This document shows positions 10,700 through 20,883 of a DNA stretch of 64,000 nt, one piece after another. A program made the position numbers and the translations under genes. The DNA comes from Saccharomycodes ludwigii. Its lineage: Eukaryota > Ascomycota > Saccharomycetes > Saccharomycodales > Saccharomycodaceae. How positions within the stretch are numbered: position 1 is the stretch's first letter; each line of letters starts with the position of its first letter. The stretch covers positions 1,258,501-1,322,500 of the forward strand of contig NC_060202.1 in assembly GCF_020623625.1 (NCBI RefSeq), given 5' to 3'. The notes below the pieces were generated by a model. That model ran no database searches, was not told the DNA's origin, and was given only the letters and a program-made list of their open reading frames with translations.

Positions 10700-11169
10700 A
10701 CAATTTTAATATAGTATTTTTTTTGAAGAAGGAAGGTGATTGAGGGAGCGGAGAAGAAAAGAAAAAAAAAGGAAATATTTGTGTTTAAGTTGCATTAAAA
10801 TTTTATAACATTTATATTTTTTAATTTTCTTTTTTTTTTTTTTGCTTTTGCTTTTGCTTTTTTCCCTTTCCTTCATATATATATATATATATATATTATT
10901 TTGTTTTTAATTTATCTTTTTTTGTATAATCATTATTATAACTTTTTCGTTATTGTTGTCAGTGTATTTTGCAAACAAGTTTTAAAAAGGTAGGAATGAA
11001 TAGGGTGTAACAATTGCTAGTTTTCCATGACTAGCCTGTAGCCCTTAGTTTTACTGAAACTTTCAATTTCATTATGGCACAGAATAAAGTTATGATTTTT
11101 TTCTTTTTCCAACCATATAATTCACGAATATGATATAGCTATATATAAAGAGATTAAAATATAAAACAT
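10700..11169. other. Convergent 3' region, RPL16 / FLX1
   Basis: 0.47 kb shared terminator region between convergent genes, with T tracts and a TA microsatellite at about 10875-10896. No gene seen. Confidence 0.7.
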
Positions 11170-12126
11170 TTATAGAATATGTTTTGAGGATTCGTATACG
11201 TAAAAAGTTATGCATGTTGAAGGGATAGCTCTTAATAAATTTGCGCCCAAGCCTTTATAAAAGCCTATTATACCATTATTATGGTAAATTTTCTTGATGA
11301 GTGATAGTAATTTTGAAGAATTATTTGTGTCATTATTGTTAGCACGCGTATCAACAAAATTTTGTAAGTTAGACTTTAATAATTGAAAAGGATAAGCTAT
11401 ACTAACACTAATCATTTTGCTAGTAGATGTGATAAAAAGATATTGCCAAAAATGTAATTTCTTTTCAACTAAATCACCAGAATCATGGAATATTCTAAAT
11501 TTTAGTGAATCATAAACACTGAAATATATGGCACCCTGGGAAACACCAAACAAAGCAGGTATTAAACCTTTTGTAAAACCTTTCCAACCCTCGTTTTGAT
11601 AAATTAATCTACAACCAGATAAAATAGATTTGTAAGAATTTATGCCATTCACATTTGTTGCCATTATTCTCGTTTTAATAACCCATATTGGATTAGTTAA
11701 TATTGATGTTGTTAAACCAGATAGCCAAGCCGCAGTCAAATACATTGATGCACTAAGATTTTTATCCTTATGGAATGTTGTATGATTATCGCTATTGCTA
11801 GGGTCATTGTATACGTTGTGCAACGAATCTTTAAAATATCTATATAAACCAAAATATAAGCCCCAGCTTATACCATTGCCGAGAAGGTTAATAGTTAGTC
11901 CCCGATAAGCTTCTCGTATAACATTTGTTTTATTGGGCGGTGATATTATGGTTGATTTTATAATCTCTGAGTATGAAACTTTATGTTCTTGAGATATTTG
12001 TAGTCTCAATTTGACTAAATCCAAGGGATGTGTTATTAAAATTGTTAATGTTCCTGCGAATAGACCGGAAACAATTTCCTTTTGTACAGGCGATAGGGAT
12101 ATATAATTTATTGACGATGGTTCCAT
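11170..12126 (-). CDS. FLX1: Mitochondrial FAD carrier Flx1
   Basis: Inner-membrane mitochondrial carrier family protein, 318 aa (S. cerevisiae 311), linked to FAD transport into or out of mitochondria. Three carrier repeats are visible through the signature motif: PLDLVKLRLQ (about residues 34-43), PIWVIKTRIM (about 146-155) and the degenerate PFQLLKSNLQ (about 246-255). Each begins a repeat of two membrane helices, and partner motifs such as GWKGFTKGLIPALFG and GFYKGLGANLLRAIPS follow. The third motif has Gln and Ser where acidic and basic residues are usual, a relaxation also seen in folate/FAD carriers. Orientation and position beside RPL16 match YIL134W. Start chosen at the first ATG, with a short N-terminus before helix 1. 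Confidence 0.93.
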   Translation of the reverse strand: MEPSSINYISLSPVQKEIVSGLFAGTLTILITHPLDLVKLRLQISQEHKVSYSEIIKSTIISPPNKTNVIREAYRGLTINLLGNGISWGLYFGLYRYFKDSLHNVYNDPSNSDNHTTFHKDKNLSASMYLTAAWLSGLTTSILTNPIWVIKTRIMATNVNGINSYKSILSGCRLIYQNEGWKGFTKGLIPALFGVSQGAIYFSVYDSLKFRIFHDSGDLVEKKLHFWQYLFITSTSKMISVSIAYPFQLLKSNLQNFVDTRANNNDTNNSSKLLSLIKKIYHNNGIIGFYKGLGANLLRAIPSTCITFYVYESSKHIL

Positions 12127-12675
12127 TGCATGACTGGTTTATATTAGTAGATTATATATGTAAGGGCTGACATCTTACGTCTAGTAAAAATGAATATTTT
12201 ACAACTTTTTTTAAAAAGTAAAAAGAACTGGAAAAAAAAGAAAAAGAAAAAGAAAAAAAAAGAGATTATAAACTTGCTGGCAGATAAATTAACACAACAA
12301 ACACATGAAAAAAAAAAAAAAAAAAAAATATCAAGTAAAATTTTAGAACAGCATTTATGAAATAAACACCAGGATTTTTCGTTCTTTATTTATCTAACTT
12401 ATAATATATCAAAAACAGTTAAAAAAAAGAAAATATATAGTATAAAATTAAATGTAAAAATAGAAATCCAATATAAATATATATATGCAAATATAAATAT
12501 ATAGATATATGTACAGGTATAGAGATGATAAATAAACTCTTGGTAGAAGTATCGACTTATTTATCTTTCATAATTTCAATGATATTATAATAAAACCCAC
12601 ATTTACAAAAAAAAAAAATTTAAAAAAGACGTTATTCTATTTTTTTTTTTTTTTTTAATTTTTTAATAAAAAATC
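12127..12675. other. Intergenic, TOM7 3' end to FLX1 5' end
   Basis: 0.55 kb with A tracts and TA repeats. In S. cerevisiae a C/D snoRNA (snR68, from memory) lies upstream of FLX1. I searched here for RTGATGA and CTGA boxes on both strands and found no convincing pair. No gene seen. Confidence 0.6.
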
Positions 12676-12861
12676 TCAAGCACTTGGCAATGGGCTTAAT
12701 AAATTAAATAAGTTTGGTTTTTCAGAGGCTTGAGACCAACCCAAGTATAAAATGAGTGGGATCCAACCGTAATGAGCAGCTGTTTGAGTAAAGCTTAAAA
12801 TCTTGGTGATGCGTTCTTTGGATTCATCACTTAAAATAAATGCAGGTAAACCGAAAGCCAT
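12676..12861 (-). CDS. TOM7: TOM complex subunit Tom7
   Basis: Small tail-anchored-like component of the outer-membrane protein translocase that modulates TOM assembly. The 61 aa product compares with 60 in S. cerevisiae. FILSDESKERITKIL, then AAHYGWIPLILYLGW as the single membrane helix (about residues 30-45), then NLLSPLPSA at the C-terminus make this unmistakable. It lies in tandem downstream of LAT1 as in YNL070W-YNL071W. A CGGGTAA box lies about 300 bp upstream. Confidence 0.97.
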   Translation of the reverse strand: MAFGLPAFILSDESKERITKILSFTQTAAHYGWIPLILYLGWSQASEKPNLFNLLSPLPSA

Positions 12862-13664
12862 GATTATTAGTTAGTTAGTCTGTTTTATATTATTAGGTAT
12901 TAATTATTTTGAAACTGATTTCTAAATAATACCAGCTGTAATCATAGTTTACCAGAAACAGATAACTAGAAAGGTTTGTAAAATTGGATTATTATGTAAT
13001 TAGGAAAATGGCAGTAAGCGAAAAATTAAAAAAAAAAAAAATTTTTTTAAAGAGGAATAAAAATAAAAATTATTTATTTATTTTCATTGATTTTTTTAAT
13101 TTTTTTTTTTGTAGTTTGTTTCGTATAAACGCACATTTTGATATGTGACATAATTCCGGGTAAAAAAGACGGGGACAAAAAAAAAAAAAAATTAAAAAAA
13201 TTAAAATTTGCAAAGGTGCGCGGTTGCCAGATTTTCTGCCGTTCTTTTACAATTTTTATTTATTTCAAAATAATATTCAAAATAATATTAATAAAAATAC
13301 AACGACGTAAATCAAATGATTTTTAGCCTCTTTGATATTAACAATACTGGGAAAAAACAATTGTACGAATCAAAGTTTAACAACTAGACTTATTTAATTA
13401 CCAAAGCAAAAAAAAAAAAAAATTAAAAATAAAAAGACAAACTATACAAATAATAAACTTGCTTATATCTGGCTACTTAGTGACAAGTGGGAAGAAAAAA
13501 AAAAAAAAAAAAAAGGAATAACTAAAAAATATCAACTTATTAATTTGTTGGTTAACAACTTTCGTAAAACTATTTATCATAACCAGCATAATTGTAGTTA
13601 TATATAATTACCTCAAATAACATATTTGTATCCATATCACCCTCCCTAATCCCTACTCTACACT
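12862..13664. other. Intergenic, LAT1 3' end to TOM7 promoter
   Basis: 0.8 kb, AT-rich, with A tracts near 13179-13190, 13409-13422 and 13496-13514. It holds a candidate Reb1 box (listed separately). No gene seen. Confidence 0.65.
13157..13163 (+). promoter_or_regulatory. Candidate Reb1 site (CGGGTAA)
   Basis: A perfect Reb1 core lies 296 bp upstream of the TOM7 start and downstream of LAT1. Reb1 clears nucleosomes and can also terminate transcription, either of which suits this tandem junction. A 7-mer alone is weak evidence. Confidence 0.35.
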
Positions 13665-15074
13665 TTATAACAACAATTCTAATGGGTTTTCAATAACTCT
13701 CTTCAAAGCTCTCATAAATTCACCAGCTTTAGCACCATCAATAGTTCTATGATCAAAAGTACCAGTAATTGTCATTTGACTATCAAATGAGAACCCATGT
13801 TCTGCAGAAGCATCCTCAACAGCAACTCTTCTTGTGGTACCGATGGCTAAAATAGTGGACTGAGGAGGATTGATAATGGAGGAAAACATACTACAGGCTG
13901 GGTTCATACCTAAGTTGGAAATACAAATAGTACCACCTTGGAACTCTTCAGGTTTCAATTTGTTGTCCTTGGCGCGACCAACCAACTCCTTAACGGTCTT
14001 AGAAATTGTGACCAAACCCATGGCATCAGCGTTCTTGACAATGGGTGTGATTAATCCTGTTGGTGTGGCAACTGCTACAGAAACATCCACATTATGGAAT
14101 TGTCTAATGACACCTTGTTCTTCCAACCAATAGGCGTTAGAATCTGGCACCTTCTTAGCGGCAACACTAACTGCCTTAATTAAAATATCATTGATGGACA
14201 ACTTAAACTCTTTTGCATCTGTATTTAATGATTTTCTCAACTTCAATAATTTGCCGACTGAAATATCAGAAGACACAATATAGGATGGAATACTTTGAGT
14301 AGATTGCAATAATCTATTACCAATAATTTCTCTCATTGTGGAAATTGGAATATCAGTATAAGTAGCAGAGGCAGGAATAGGGGCAGCAGGAGCGGAAGCA
14401 CTTACACTAGTAGCTGGTTTTTTACCTGCTTTCAAGTATGCTTCAACATCAGCTTTTACAATACGGCCATTTGGTCCAGTACCCTTTAAATCTTTTAAGG
14501 CTATACCATGTTCCAAAGCAATAGTTTTGGCCAAGGGAGAAGCAAAAATACGAGTTGGATCAGCCTTGGTGCCAGAGGAAGTAGCAGGAGAAGATTCTGC
14601 AGAAGAAGGTTTAGTGGAAGAACTGCTGTTATTTTCTTTTTCTTTTTCTTTCCCCCCCTGGGTGCTAGATTTGCCAGACTTACCATCTAATTTGAAGTCC
14701 TTAAAAGCGGGGACATCACTTTCAGAATCGACATAAACCGCAATTGGAGTATTAACGGCGATATTCTTAGTACCAGCCGGAACTAAAATCTTTGCTAAAT
14801 ACCCATCCTCTTGAAATTCAAAATCCATTTGAGCCTTATCGGTTTCAACTTCTGCTAAAACTTCACCTGGTTCCAATTTATCGCCCTCTTTTTTGGACCA
14901 AGCTGCCAAATTTCCCTTAGTCATAGTTGGAGATAAAGCTGGCATACCGATAACATGGTGTGGTGGATAAGATGTTGCATATGTTCTTAATGACAATAGC
15001 AAAGATCTAGTTGTAGTAGTCTGTGCAGCAACAGTTCTACCTAATCTACTCAAAACTCTCGAAGATGCTAACAT
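13665..15074 (-). CDS. LAT1: Pyruvate dehydrogenase E2, dihydrolipoamide acetyltransferase
   Basis: E2 core of the mitochondrial pyruvate dehydrogenase complex; it transfers the acetyl group from lipoamide to CoA. 469 aa (S. cerevisiae 482). A basic, hydroxylated mitochondrial presequence covers about residues 1-33. One lipoyl domain spans about 38-115, with lipoylated Lys near residue 80 in VETDKAQMDF. A Ser/Thr/Lys-rich hinge follows, then a peripheral subunit-binding domain (about 173-215: RIFASPLAKTIALEHGI and GTGPNGRIVKADV). The catalytic acyltransferase domain runs to the end and carries the HxxxDG motif in FDHRTIDGA. All domains are intact. It belongs to the minus-strand run TOM7-LAT1-RNH201-MSK1 conserved with chromosome XIV. 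Confidence 0.97.
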   Translation of the reverse strand: MLASSRVLSRLGRTVAAQTTTTRSLLLSLRTYATSYPPHHVIGMPALSPTMTKGNLAAWSKKEGDKLEPGEVLAEVETDKAQMDFEFQEDGYLAKILVPAGTKNIAVNTPIAVYVDSESDVPAFKDFKLDGKSGKSSTQGGKEKEKENNSSSSTKPSSAESSPATSSGTKADPTRIFASPLAKTIALEHGIALKDLKGTGPNGRIVKADVEAYLKAGKKPATSVSASAPAAPIPASATYTDIPISTMREIIGNRLLQSTQSIPSYIVSSDISVGKLLKLRKSLNTDAKEFKLSINDILIKAVSVAAKKVPDSNAYWLEEQGVIRQFHNVDVSVAVATPTGLITPIVKNADAMGLVTISKTVKELVGRAKDNKLKPEEFQGGTICISNLGMNPACSMFSSIINPPQSTILAIGTTRRVAVEDASAEHGFSFDSQMTITGTFDHRTIDGAKAGEFMRALKRVIENPLELLL

Positions 15075-16135
15075 TATTATTCTTTTTTCTTTTTCTTTCT
15101 TTAATGTAATATCTTTAATTTTTCTTTTTCTTGTTAAAATAATGATTTTATTAACAGATTTTACAGGAATTTATTTTTTTAAGATGACTTTCAATTCAAT
15201 AGTGTATTAAGAATAAATATATAGGAGCAATAATTAAAAACAAAAAAAAGATAGAAATAACGAAAGAAATAAAGGGCTGTAGAATAAGAGAAAAAAAAAA
15301 AAAGAATTAAGTGGATAAAGATAAAAATAAAGGTCAAAGTATAAGCAAAGATGGATAGGAAAAAGAAAATATTTATATACAGTCAAAATTCAAATTCTCA
15401 AAAAAAAAAAGTAAAACAAAAAAAGTAAAATAAAAAAAAATAAAAAATAAAAATATCACTCTTTGAATAAACAAATAATAAAGAAGGGAATTTGCTTATC
15501 ACCGTTTTTCCCCTAATGAAAAATGGAAATATAAAAAAAATAAAAAAAAAAGAGTGTATAATATATATATATATATATATGAAGTGATTGGCGGCAATTC
15601 AGTGGGGAAAGTTATTCTTTAGTATTGAGTTCTTTTTTATTATTATTAATATACACTACCACTAAATAAGATATAATATTAATCTTCTTTTATTATCCGG
15701 TTATTATAAAAAATAAAAATAAAAATAAAAGTTACTAACAAAGCAATTCCTTTTCCAGAGTTAAAATGCGATCCTTCAATCTTACAAAATGGTAATTCTA
15801 AACGAAATCCTTTTTTTTTTTTTTTTTAATACAAATTGGACAAATCAACAAATCATTACCGAATTATAATATTTTCCGACGGTTGAAATCTTCCTTTATT
15901 TTTATACTTTAAGCAATATAGAAAAACAAGGAGAGCTTTTGGGACAACTAATTGTTAAAACTACGCAGAGTCTTATGCCTAATTATTCATGGTTAAAGCA
16001 AAAAGAACAAACAAACAAATAAATAAATAAATACACAAATACTCTGAGAGGACATTAAAATGCTTTTTTCTTTCTTTTTTTTTGTTTTTTTTTTTTTTTT
16101 TTAATAATAGAATAGAAAAATAAAAGAAATAAAAA
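15075..16135. other. Intergenic, RNH201 3' end to LAT1 promoter
   Basis: 1.06 kb of A/T tracts and a TA microsatellite (about 15560-15580). A CCCCT box, a possible STRE, lies at about 15512. No gene seen. Confidence 0.65.
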
Positions 16136-17110
16136 TTATTTATACCAATCATCTAAACTGATTATACGTACATTACTGTCCTTGACCGCGGTAGTGGCAG
16201 TTGTAAACAAATCTATTTTACCAGTGCCTGTAGGTAACTTCCTTTTCCTGGATCGACTTTTATTATCAATATAGTCTTCTTCCCAGCTAATCGGCAAATA
16301 ATTATCTCCAGCATTATCTCTAGCTATAAGTTGTTGACAAGTCCCCCAAGAAAATCTAGTTACTTCTTTAGGCCAACAAAACAATTTAAAATTATTACCA
16401 TAATTTTTTAACCATGCTACAGTTCTAGGATCCGATGGGTAACCTGAGCCAATCTTACCAAAAGATCCAGCACTACCAACAATATTTTGCAAAATTAAAT
16501 CTCTAGTGACTTTAGCTACAACACTTGCAACACTGACTATGTAATATAGACTATCTGCTTTTTTGGCAACCGTTATTTTAAAATTAGGAAAAATTTCTTG
16601 TAATTTCCTTTGATATGCAATTGGGGGACCAACAGTATCGATATAGACGTGTTCTATTTGAATATCCATATCAATCAATCCTTGAATTAAATTAATTGTT
16701 GTGATATGTGCTTGTTCATTTAAGTTAAACGAATTGGGAAATTTTAACATGTTACTTGATATATCACATGCAGATATGGAGGTGATACCATAGCCAACCT
16801 CATCAATACAATTTATACCTTCATTCAACCAAATTTTAGAAAACAATTCCTGGCGAATCAAATCCGTTAGTTTTTTGGAATCATCAAATTCAAAATTAGG
16901 TTTTAAATAGTTTTCCTGATATTCTAACGAACAATAACTTATTCCATATACCATAGGCCCTAATACTGGTCCTCTACCTGCTTCATCAATACCTACTATA
17001 ACGGGTGTTTTACTTTGTTTAATCTTCTTAGGGATTGATGAGAAATACGTTGTTGTTTTTAGAGGTGTAACTATTGCATTCTCTACTGATGGTGGTAACT
17101 GTTGTGTCAT
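16136..17110 (-). CDS. RNH201: RNase H2 catalytic subunit Rnh201
   Basis: Catalytic subunit of RNase H2, which removes single ribonucleotides and R-loops from genomic DNA. From the ATG at 17110 the product is 324 aa (S. cerevisiae 307). GIDEAGRGPVLGPMVYG supplies the first catalytic Asp-Glu pair, FDDSKKLTD and VYIDTVGPP the further acidic residues, and VAKKADSLYYIVSVASVVAKVTRD the conserved core. The C-terminal ISLDDWYK resembles the end of the S. cerevisiae protein and includes the PIP-like tail. The frame extends upstream without another ATG; the chosen start MTQQLPPSVENA aligns with the S. cerevisiae N-terminus. Two MCB boxes lie about 95-115 bp upstream. Confidence 0.95.
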   Translation of the reverse strand: MTQQLPPSVENAIVTPLKTTTYFSSIPKKIKQSKTPVIVGIDEAGRGPVLGPMVYGISYCSLEYQENYLKPNFEFDDSKKLTDLIRQELFSKIWLNEGINCIDEVGYGITSISACDISSNMLKFPNSFNLNEQAHITTINLIQGLIDMDIQIEHVYIDTVGPPIAYQRKLQEIFPNFKITVAKKADSLYYIVSVASVVAKVTRDLILQNIVGSAGSFGKIGSGYPSDPRTVAWLKNYGNNFKLFCWPKEVTRFSWGTCQQLIARDNAGDNYLPISWEEDYIDNKSRSRKRKLPTGTGKIDLFTTATTAVKDSNVRIISLDDWYK

Positions 17111-17203
17111 TACTTGATAGCCTTGGTGGTTTAGTTTTATAGTATTATTATACAAGATTCATATTATTTAGTAAATAGAGTAATTATAATGGTGATAAAC
17201 AAA

Positions 17204-17224
17204 ACGCGTGGCGTATAAACGCGT
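17204..17224. promoter_or_regulatory. Paired MCB boxes (ACGCGT) upstream of RNH201
   Basis: ACGCGT occurs at 17204-17209 and 17219-17224, 15 bp apart and about 95-115 bp upstream of the RNH201 start. MCB is the binding site of MBF (Mbp1-Swi6), which drives S-phase DNA-synthesis genes at G1/S. The gene function fits this control. Confidence 0.7.
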
Positions 17225-17414
17225 TTTTTTTTTTTTGTTTTTTTATGTATATATATATATATATATATAATAGTTCCTTCAAGAAATTGTCTCAGGTAAC
17301 AAGTCTTATGAATACAATAGGCTATATACAATTGAATATACATATATATATATATATATATACAAGAATTTGGAATATATTAAAAAAAAATTTTTTTTCA
17401 ATAAAAAAACATAC

Positions 17415-19175
17415 TCATTGTCTTAGCACATCATCAACTGTACCAAAGCTCAAGACCTCTTCGATTCTCTTCGAACCACTTAATAACATTAGCAATCTAT
17501 CTATGCCTAATCCCAACCCACCAGTAGGAGGCATCCCCCATTTCATTGCTTCCACATAAAAAAGATCAACTTTCAAACTTTCTAGATCGCCATACTTGGT
17601 TTTTTGCAATTGTTGATTGATAAATTTAGTCAATTGTTCTTGTGGACAATTTTCTTCCTCATATGCATTCAAAAACTCTTTACCTCTAATAAAAATTTCA
17701 AATCGTTTACTAGTAAGATTATTATCCTTATAATTATTTTTAGCTAGTGGTGACATTATTTTTGGATGATGGTATATTATAGCCGGATGTAAATCATTAC
17801 AATATTTTTTTTCAATATATTCACCACACAATTTATCTAGTACCTGTTGTGGACTACTGCTACTGCAGTTGCTACTGGGCAGAAAGGTCTCCAAATACTT
17901 TATTGAATTTTTTTGGATTTCTAAATCTTTACTTTCCAATGATTCAATCCTTTCACGCAATTCTTGTAAAGGAACATTGAGTTCTTTGCTTAAAGTGGGT
18001 ATAAATTCCACTCTTTTAAACTTCCAATTATTAACACTCAATATATTACGTAGTTCAATGCTAGTGTCAGTATTGACAGCCATAATAATTTTTCGGAAAA
18101 GCTCTTCACTCAATAATATTAAATCTTCCATAGTCATAAAACTACCATAGGTCTCCAATGTGGTAAATTCAGGGTTGTGTGTACTATCAACACTTTCATT
18201 ACGGAAAACTTTACCCAATTCATAGACTCTTTCGTATCCACCAATGATCAATCTTTTTAACCATAACTCAGGTGCAATACGAAGCTCCAAATTCACTTGA
18301 TTATTCAATTTATCAGAAGACAATGCGTTCAATTTGGTAATAAAAGGCTTAGCATTAGCACCGTTACTATTCCCATTTAAAATCGGTGTTTCTACTTCAA
18401 TGAATTTTTTATCGTTTAAATAGTCCCTGATAATTCTATATACTTTAGATCTTAGCAAAATAATATCATTATCTGGAAGAAATCGATCACCAGTACGATT
18501 TATTAAATATTGGACTACTCTATTGGTTTTAATTTTAGCTTTATCATTTAATTGAGGTGGTAACGGTAATTGTCTAATCGATAAAAAACTAGGTAGTTCG
18601 ATACTCTTCAAACTGAGTGTTTTTTCCCTCTGACTCAAACCAGGGAATCCCTTTAACATTATATAGTCTCCCGGTTTAATAAAATGATGCAAATAATCAT
18701 GAAATGTCTCAATAGCAACACTCTTGTGTTCATTAATTATTCTATAATTAAGTATGATTTGTAAAGTTGTGTTGTTAAGCCCTCCAATTAATTGGATAAA
18801 TGCCATTTTCTTACCAGAAAACCTTATTTTCTTGATTCGTCCTCCAACTTGCACTATTTCATTACTCAAATCTTGTTTAATATCTTTGTATTGATTATGG
18901 AAATCCTCGGGCGATAAAATAGATGGGCACTTAGACACATCAGTACACACAAACTCTGATAGACTTGGGTAGTATTTAGGTAAATCTTTTAAGATAGTTT
19001 CATTCCTCTTAGTAAATTCTAAAGTACTTGGGTCAACAATATTAGTATTGGTACACGACGTAGTCACACGCCTAATATTTGAAGAATTTAAAATTGATGA
19101 TCGCACTAATATTTTTGGAAAAGAGTTGAGAAAGCAATATTTTGTAATTGCAAAGTTTTTCAATAATTGTAGCAT
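17415..19175 (-). CDS. MSK1: Mitochondrial lysyl-tRNA synthetase
   Basis: Class II aminoacyl-tRNA synthetase charging mitochondrial tRNA-Lys; in yeast it also assists import of a cytosolic tRNA-Lys. 586 aa (S. cerevisiae 576). A Lys/Asn/Ser-rich presequence occupies about residues 1-40. An OB-fold anticodon-binding domain follows (about 95-200, VQVGGRIKKIRFSGKKMAFIQL). The catalytic core carries motif 1 near FIEVETPIL, motif 2 FRNESVDSTHNPEFTTLE and motif 3 GLGLGIDRLLMLLSG near the C-terminus. It is the most upstream gene of the MSK1-RNH201-LAT1-TOM7 run, all transcribed leftward, exactly as in YNL070W-YNL073W. Confidence 0.96.
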   Translation of the reverse strand: MLQLLKNFAITKYCFLNSFPKILVRSSILNSSNIRRVTTSCTNTNIVDPSTLEFTKRNETILKDLPKYYPSLSEFVCTDVSKCPSILSPEDFHNQYKDIKQDLSNEIVQVGGRIKKIRFSGKKMAFIQLIGGLNNTTLQIILNYRIINEHKSVAIETFHDYLHHFIKPGDYIMLKGFPGLSQREKTLSLKSIELPSFLSIRQLPLPPQLNDKAKIKTNRVVQYLINRTGDRFLPDNDIILLRSKVYRIIRDYLNDKKFIEVETPILNGNSNGANAKPFITKLNALSSDKLNNQVNLELRIAPELWLKRLIIGGYERVYELGKVFRNESVDSTHNPEFTTLETYGSFMTMEDLILLSEELFRKIIMAVNTDTSIELRNILSVNNWKFKRVEFIPTLSKELNVPLQELRERIESLESKDLEIQKNSIKYLETFLPSSNCSSSSPQQVLDKLCGEYIEKKYCNDLHPAIIYHHPKIMSPLAKNNYKDNNLTSKRFEIFIRGKEFLNAYEEENCPQEQLTKFINQQLQKTKYGDLESLKVDLFYVEAMKWGMPPTGGLGLGIDRLLMLLSGSKRIEEVLSFGTVDDVLRQ

Positions 19176-19881
19176 TATAGACTATCAGTGGTGCAGATAA
19201 TAATAACAGGTTATTCTAGTATATATATATATTAATTCCGACAATTATGATATTATACTACTAATAGTTTTTTTTTTTTTTTTTTTTTTTGTCTTCTTGT
19301 TCATATATTCTTGTAGATAAAAAAGTGCAAGCAATTATATGCAGTGGAAAAGTTGCTTTTGGAAAATCTAAACATTTTTCATTCAATAATAAAGATTAAT
19401 TTGATGTTCATGAGTGTTTTATATTTCCCCCCGGAGCATTTCAAAGGAGTCGGTAAAAGAGAAGAAAGGAAAAGAAAAAAAAAAAAATTTTTTTTTTAGT
19501 CATAACATACCAAACATCATTTTACACGACATAAAAGTATCAAGAGCTTACAAACACTAAGAAAACAGATCGTTTTATTATTTTAATTTCAATTTCAATT
19601 CTAATTTTAGTCCTTTTGGCATCATAATGTTTTATTTTCTGTTTTACTTTGATTTCCTTAGAAGTCTTCTATCTCCTGTTTCTTTCTTTCCCACGTAAGT
19701 GGTAGTCCAAAGAAAGCAGAAAAATATTCAAAGAGCTTTATATTCAATACGATAACGCATATAATATCTAATCATATATTGCCAATGGACTAAATTAAAA
19801 GAATTGAGGCTTGTTATTATTGGGGGGGTTTCTTTTTTTTTTTTTTTTCTTGAATAGGATAAATAAATTGAAAAACAAACT

Positions 19882-19901
19882 AACAGATCTACTGATCTGT
19901 T
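19882..19901. repeat. Perfect 8-bp inverted repeat with 4-nt loop
   Basis: AACAGATC, TACT, then GATCTGTT form a perfect stem-loop in the MSK1-MLF3 intergenic region. It could be a dyad binding site or an RNA hairpin; no T run follows directly as in a simple terminator. Confidence 0.6.
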
Positions 19902-20516
19902 CTTCTTTGCAAATGGATTAATAGCCGCTGTTAGTGTTTATCTGAATAATAATTTTTTTTTTTGTAGAAAAGTAAAATATATATATATACAGTGCGTTGT
20001 TTTTTATTTCATTTTTATCGACTTCTATTTATATACACTTTGTGTGAAAACCCCCTTCTTTGTAGTTTTGAGTGTATTAATGTGAAACATCAGAAAGAAA
20101 ATTTTATTCATATGTTTTTAAATACCATGCGCCAGGCCAGAAAAAAAAGAAGAAAAAAGAAGAAAAAGGAAAAAAAAAAAAAAAATGGAAAGGAAGGGGT
20201 GAATCGTTATTTATATATTCTGCAGCGCTCTACTAAGGAGATTAATTCAACAAGAATTTTTTATTTATTTTTTTTTTTTCAAATGGTGGAGATAACAGTG
20301 TTGCAATTCTGTTTATTTGTTTATTATTTAAAAAAGAAAAAATAAAAGATTTATCTTTTTTCCCATTTTCCGAGTTAATTTATTTATTAGGGCATTATTT
20401 TTTTTGTCTTTTTCTCCAACCAACGTAATTGTGTAAGCCATATGACTTTTTTTTGTTTTTGTTTTTCCCACTATCAGTAACAATAGATTTATATTATGTT
20501 TAACAACGATAATCAC

Positions 20517-20549
20517 TATTAATCCAGTATTAATCCAGTATTAATCCAG
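20517..20549. repeat. Triple tandem 11-bp repeat
   Basis: TATTAATCCAG is repeated three times without change. It stands out because it is not a homopolymer or dinucleotide, unlike most repeats in this window. Confidence 0.85.
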
Positions 20550-20688
20550 TATGTTGTATTAAAAATTAAAAAATTAACAAAAAATATGATAACCGGTGTT
20601 CGTAATAAGTGATGTTGTATAGATAGAAGATTGTCTTACTTATCTATGATGTGGTGTACAGGTGGTAAATAGATTGTAGATTATTTAT

Positions 20689-20883
20689 TTATTTTTTTTC
20701 AGTTTGGTGGTGTAAAAAGAAAAAGAAGGGGGTTAGGGATAAATGGAAATGGGTGTGTAAATAACTTGTTTCCCATCCCTTCCAACTCTCTGTATAATAA
20801 CGTAGAATAGAAACACTGCGGCAGAAATGCAAGAGAAACAAAATAACAATAGAAATAGCGGTGGCAACTAGCATGCCAATCAT
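20689..20883 (-). other. Less AT-rich island with small hydrophobic ORF, uncertain
   Basis: Between about 20700 and 20885 the sequence is visibly richer in G and C than the surroundings. The minus strand encodes a short product beginning MIGMLVATAISIVILFLLHF, one potential membrane helix, followed by a polar part (YYTESWKGWETSYLHTHF) and ending in a Phe run. An upstream Met one codon earlier is possible. I do not recognise it. The same strand also has a TGATGA near 20880 and a CTGA near 20698, so a C/D RNA cannot be excluded. Either reading is weak. Confidence 0.2.

Noticed and set aside
12127-12675. snR68-like RNA upstream of FLX1, expected from S. cerevisiae
   Set aside because: GATGATA near 12523 lacks a matching D box. 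Not supported on either strand.
13870-14133. Antisense ORFs over LAT1 and other genes
   Set aside because: Mirror frames of conserved genes with no independent support.
17111-17155. RNH201 N-terminal extension
   Set aside because: The first extension codon is TTG. The ATG at 17110 fits the family N-terminus.
19992-20345. 117-codon ORF upstream of MLF3
   Set aside because: No ATG at its beginning and a Lys/Phe homopolymer core; looks like chance.
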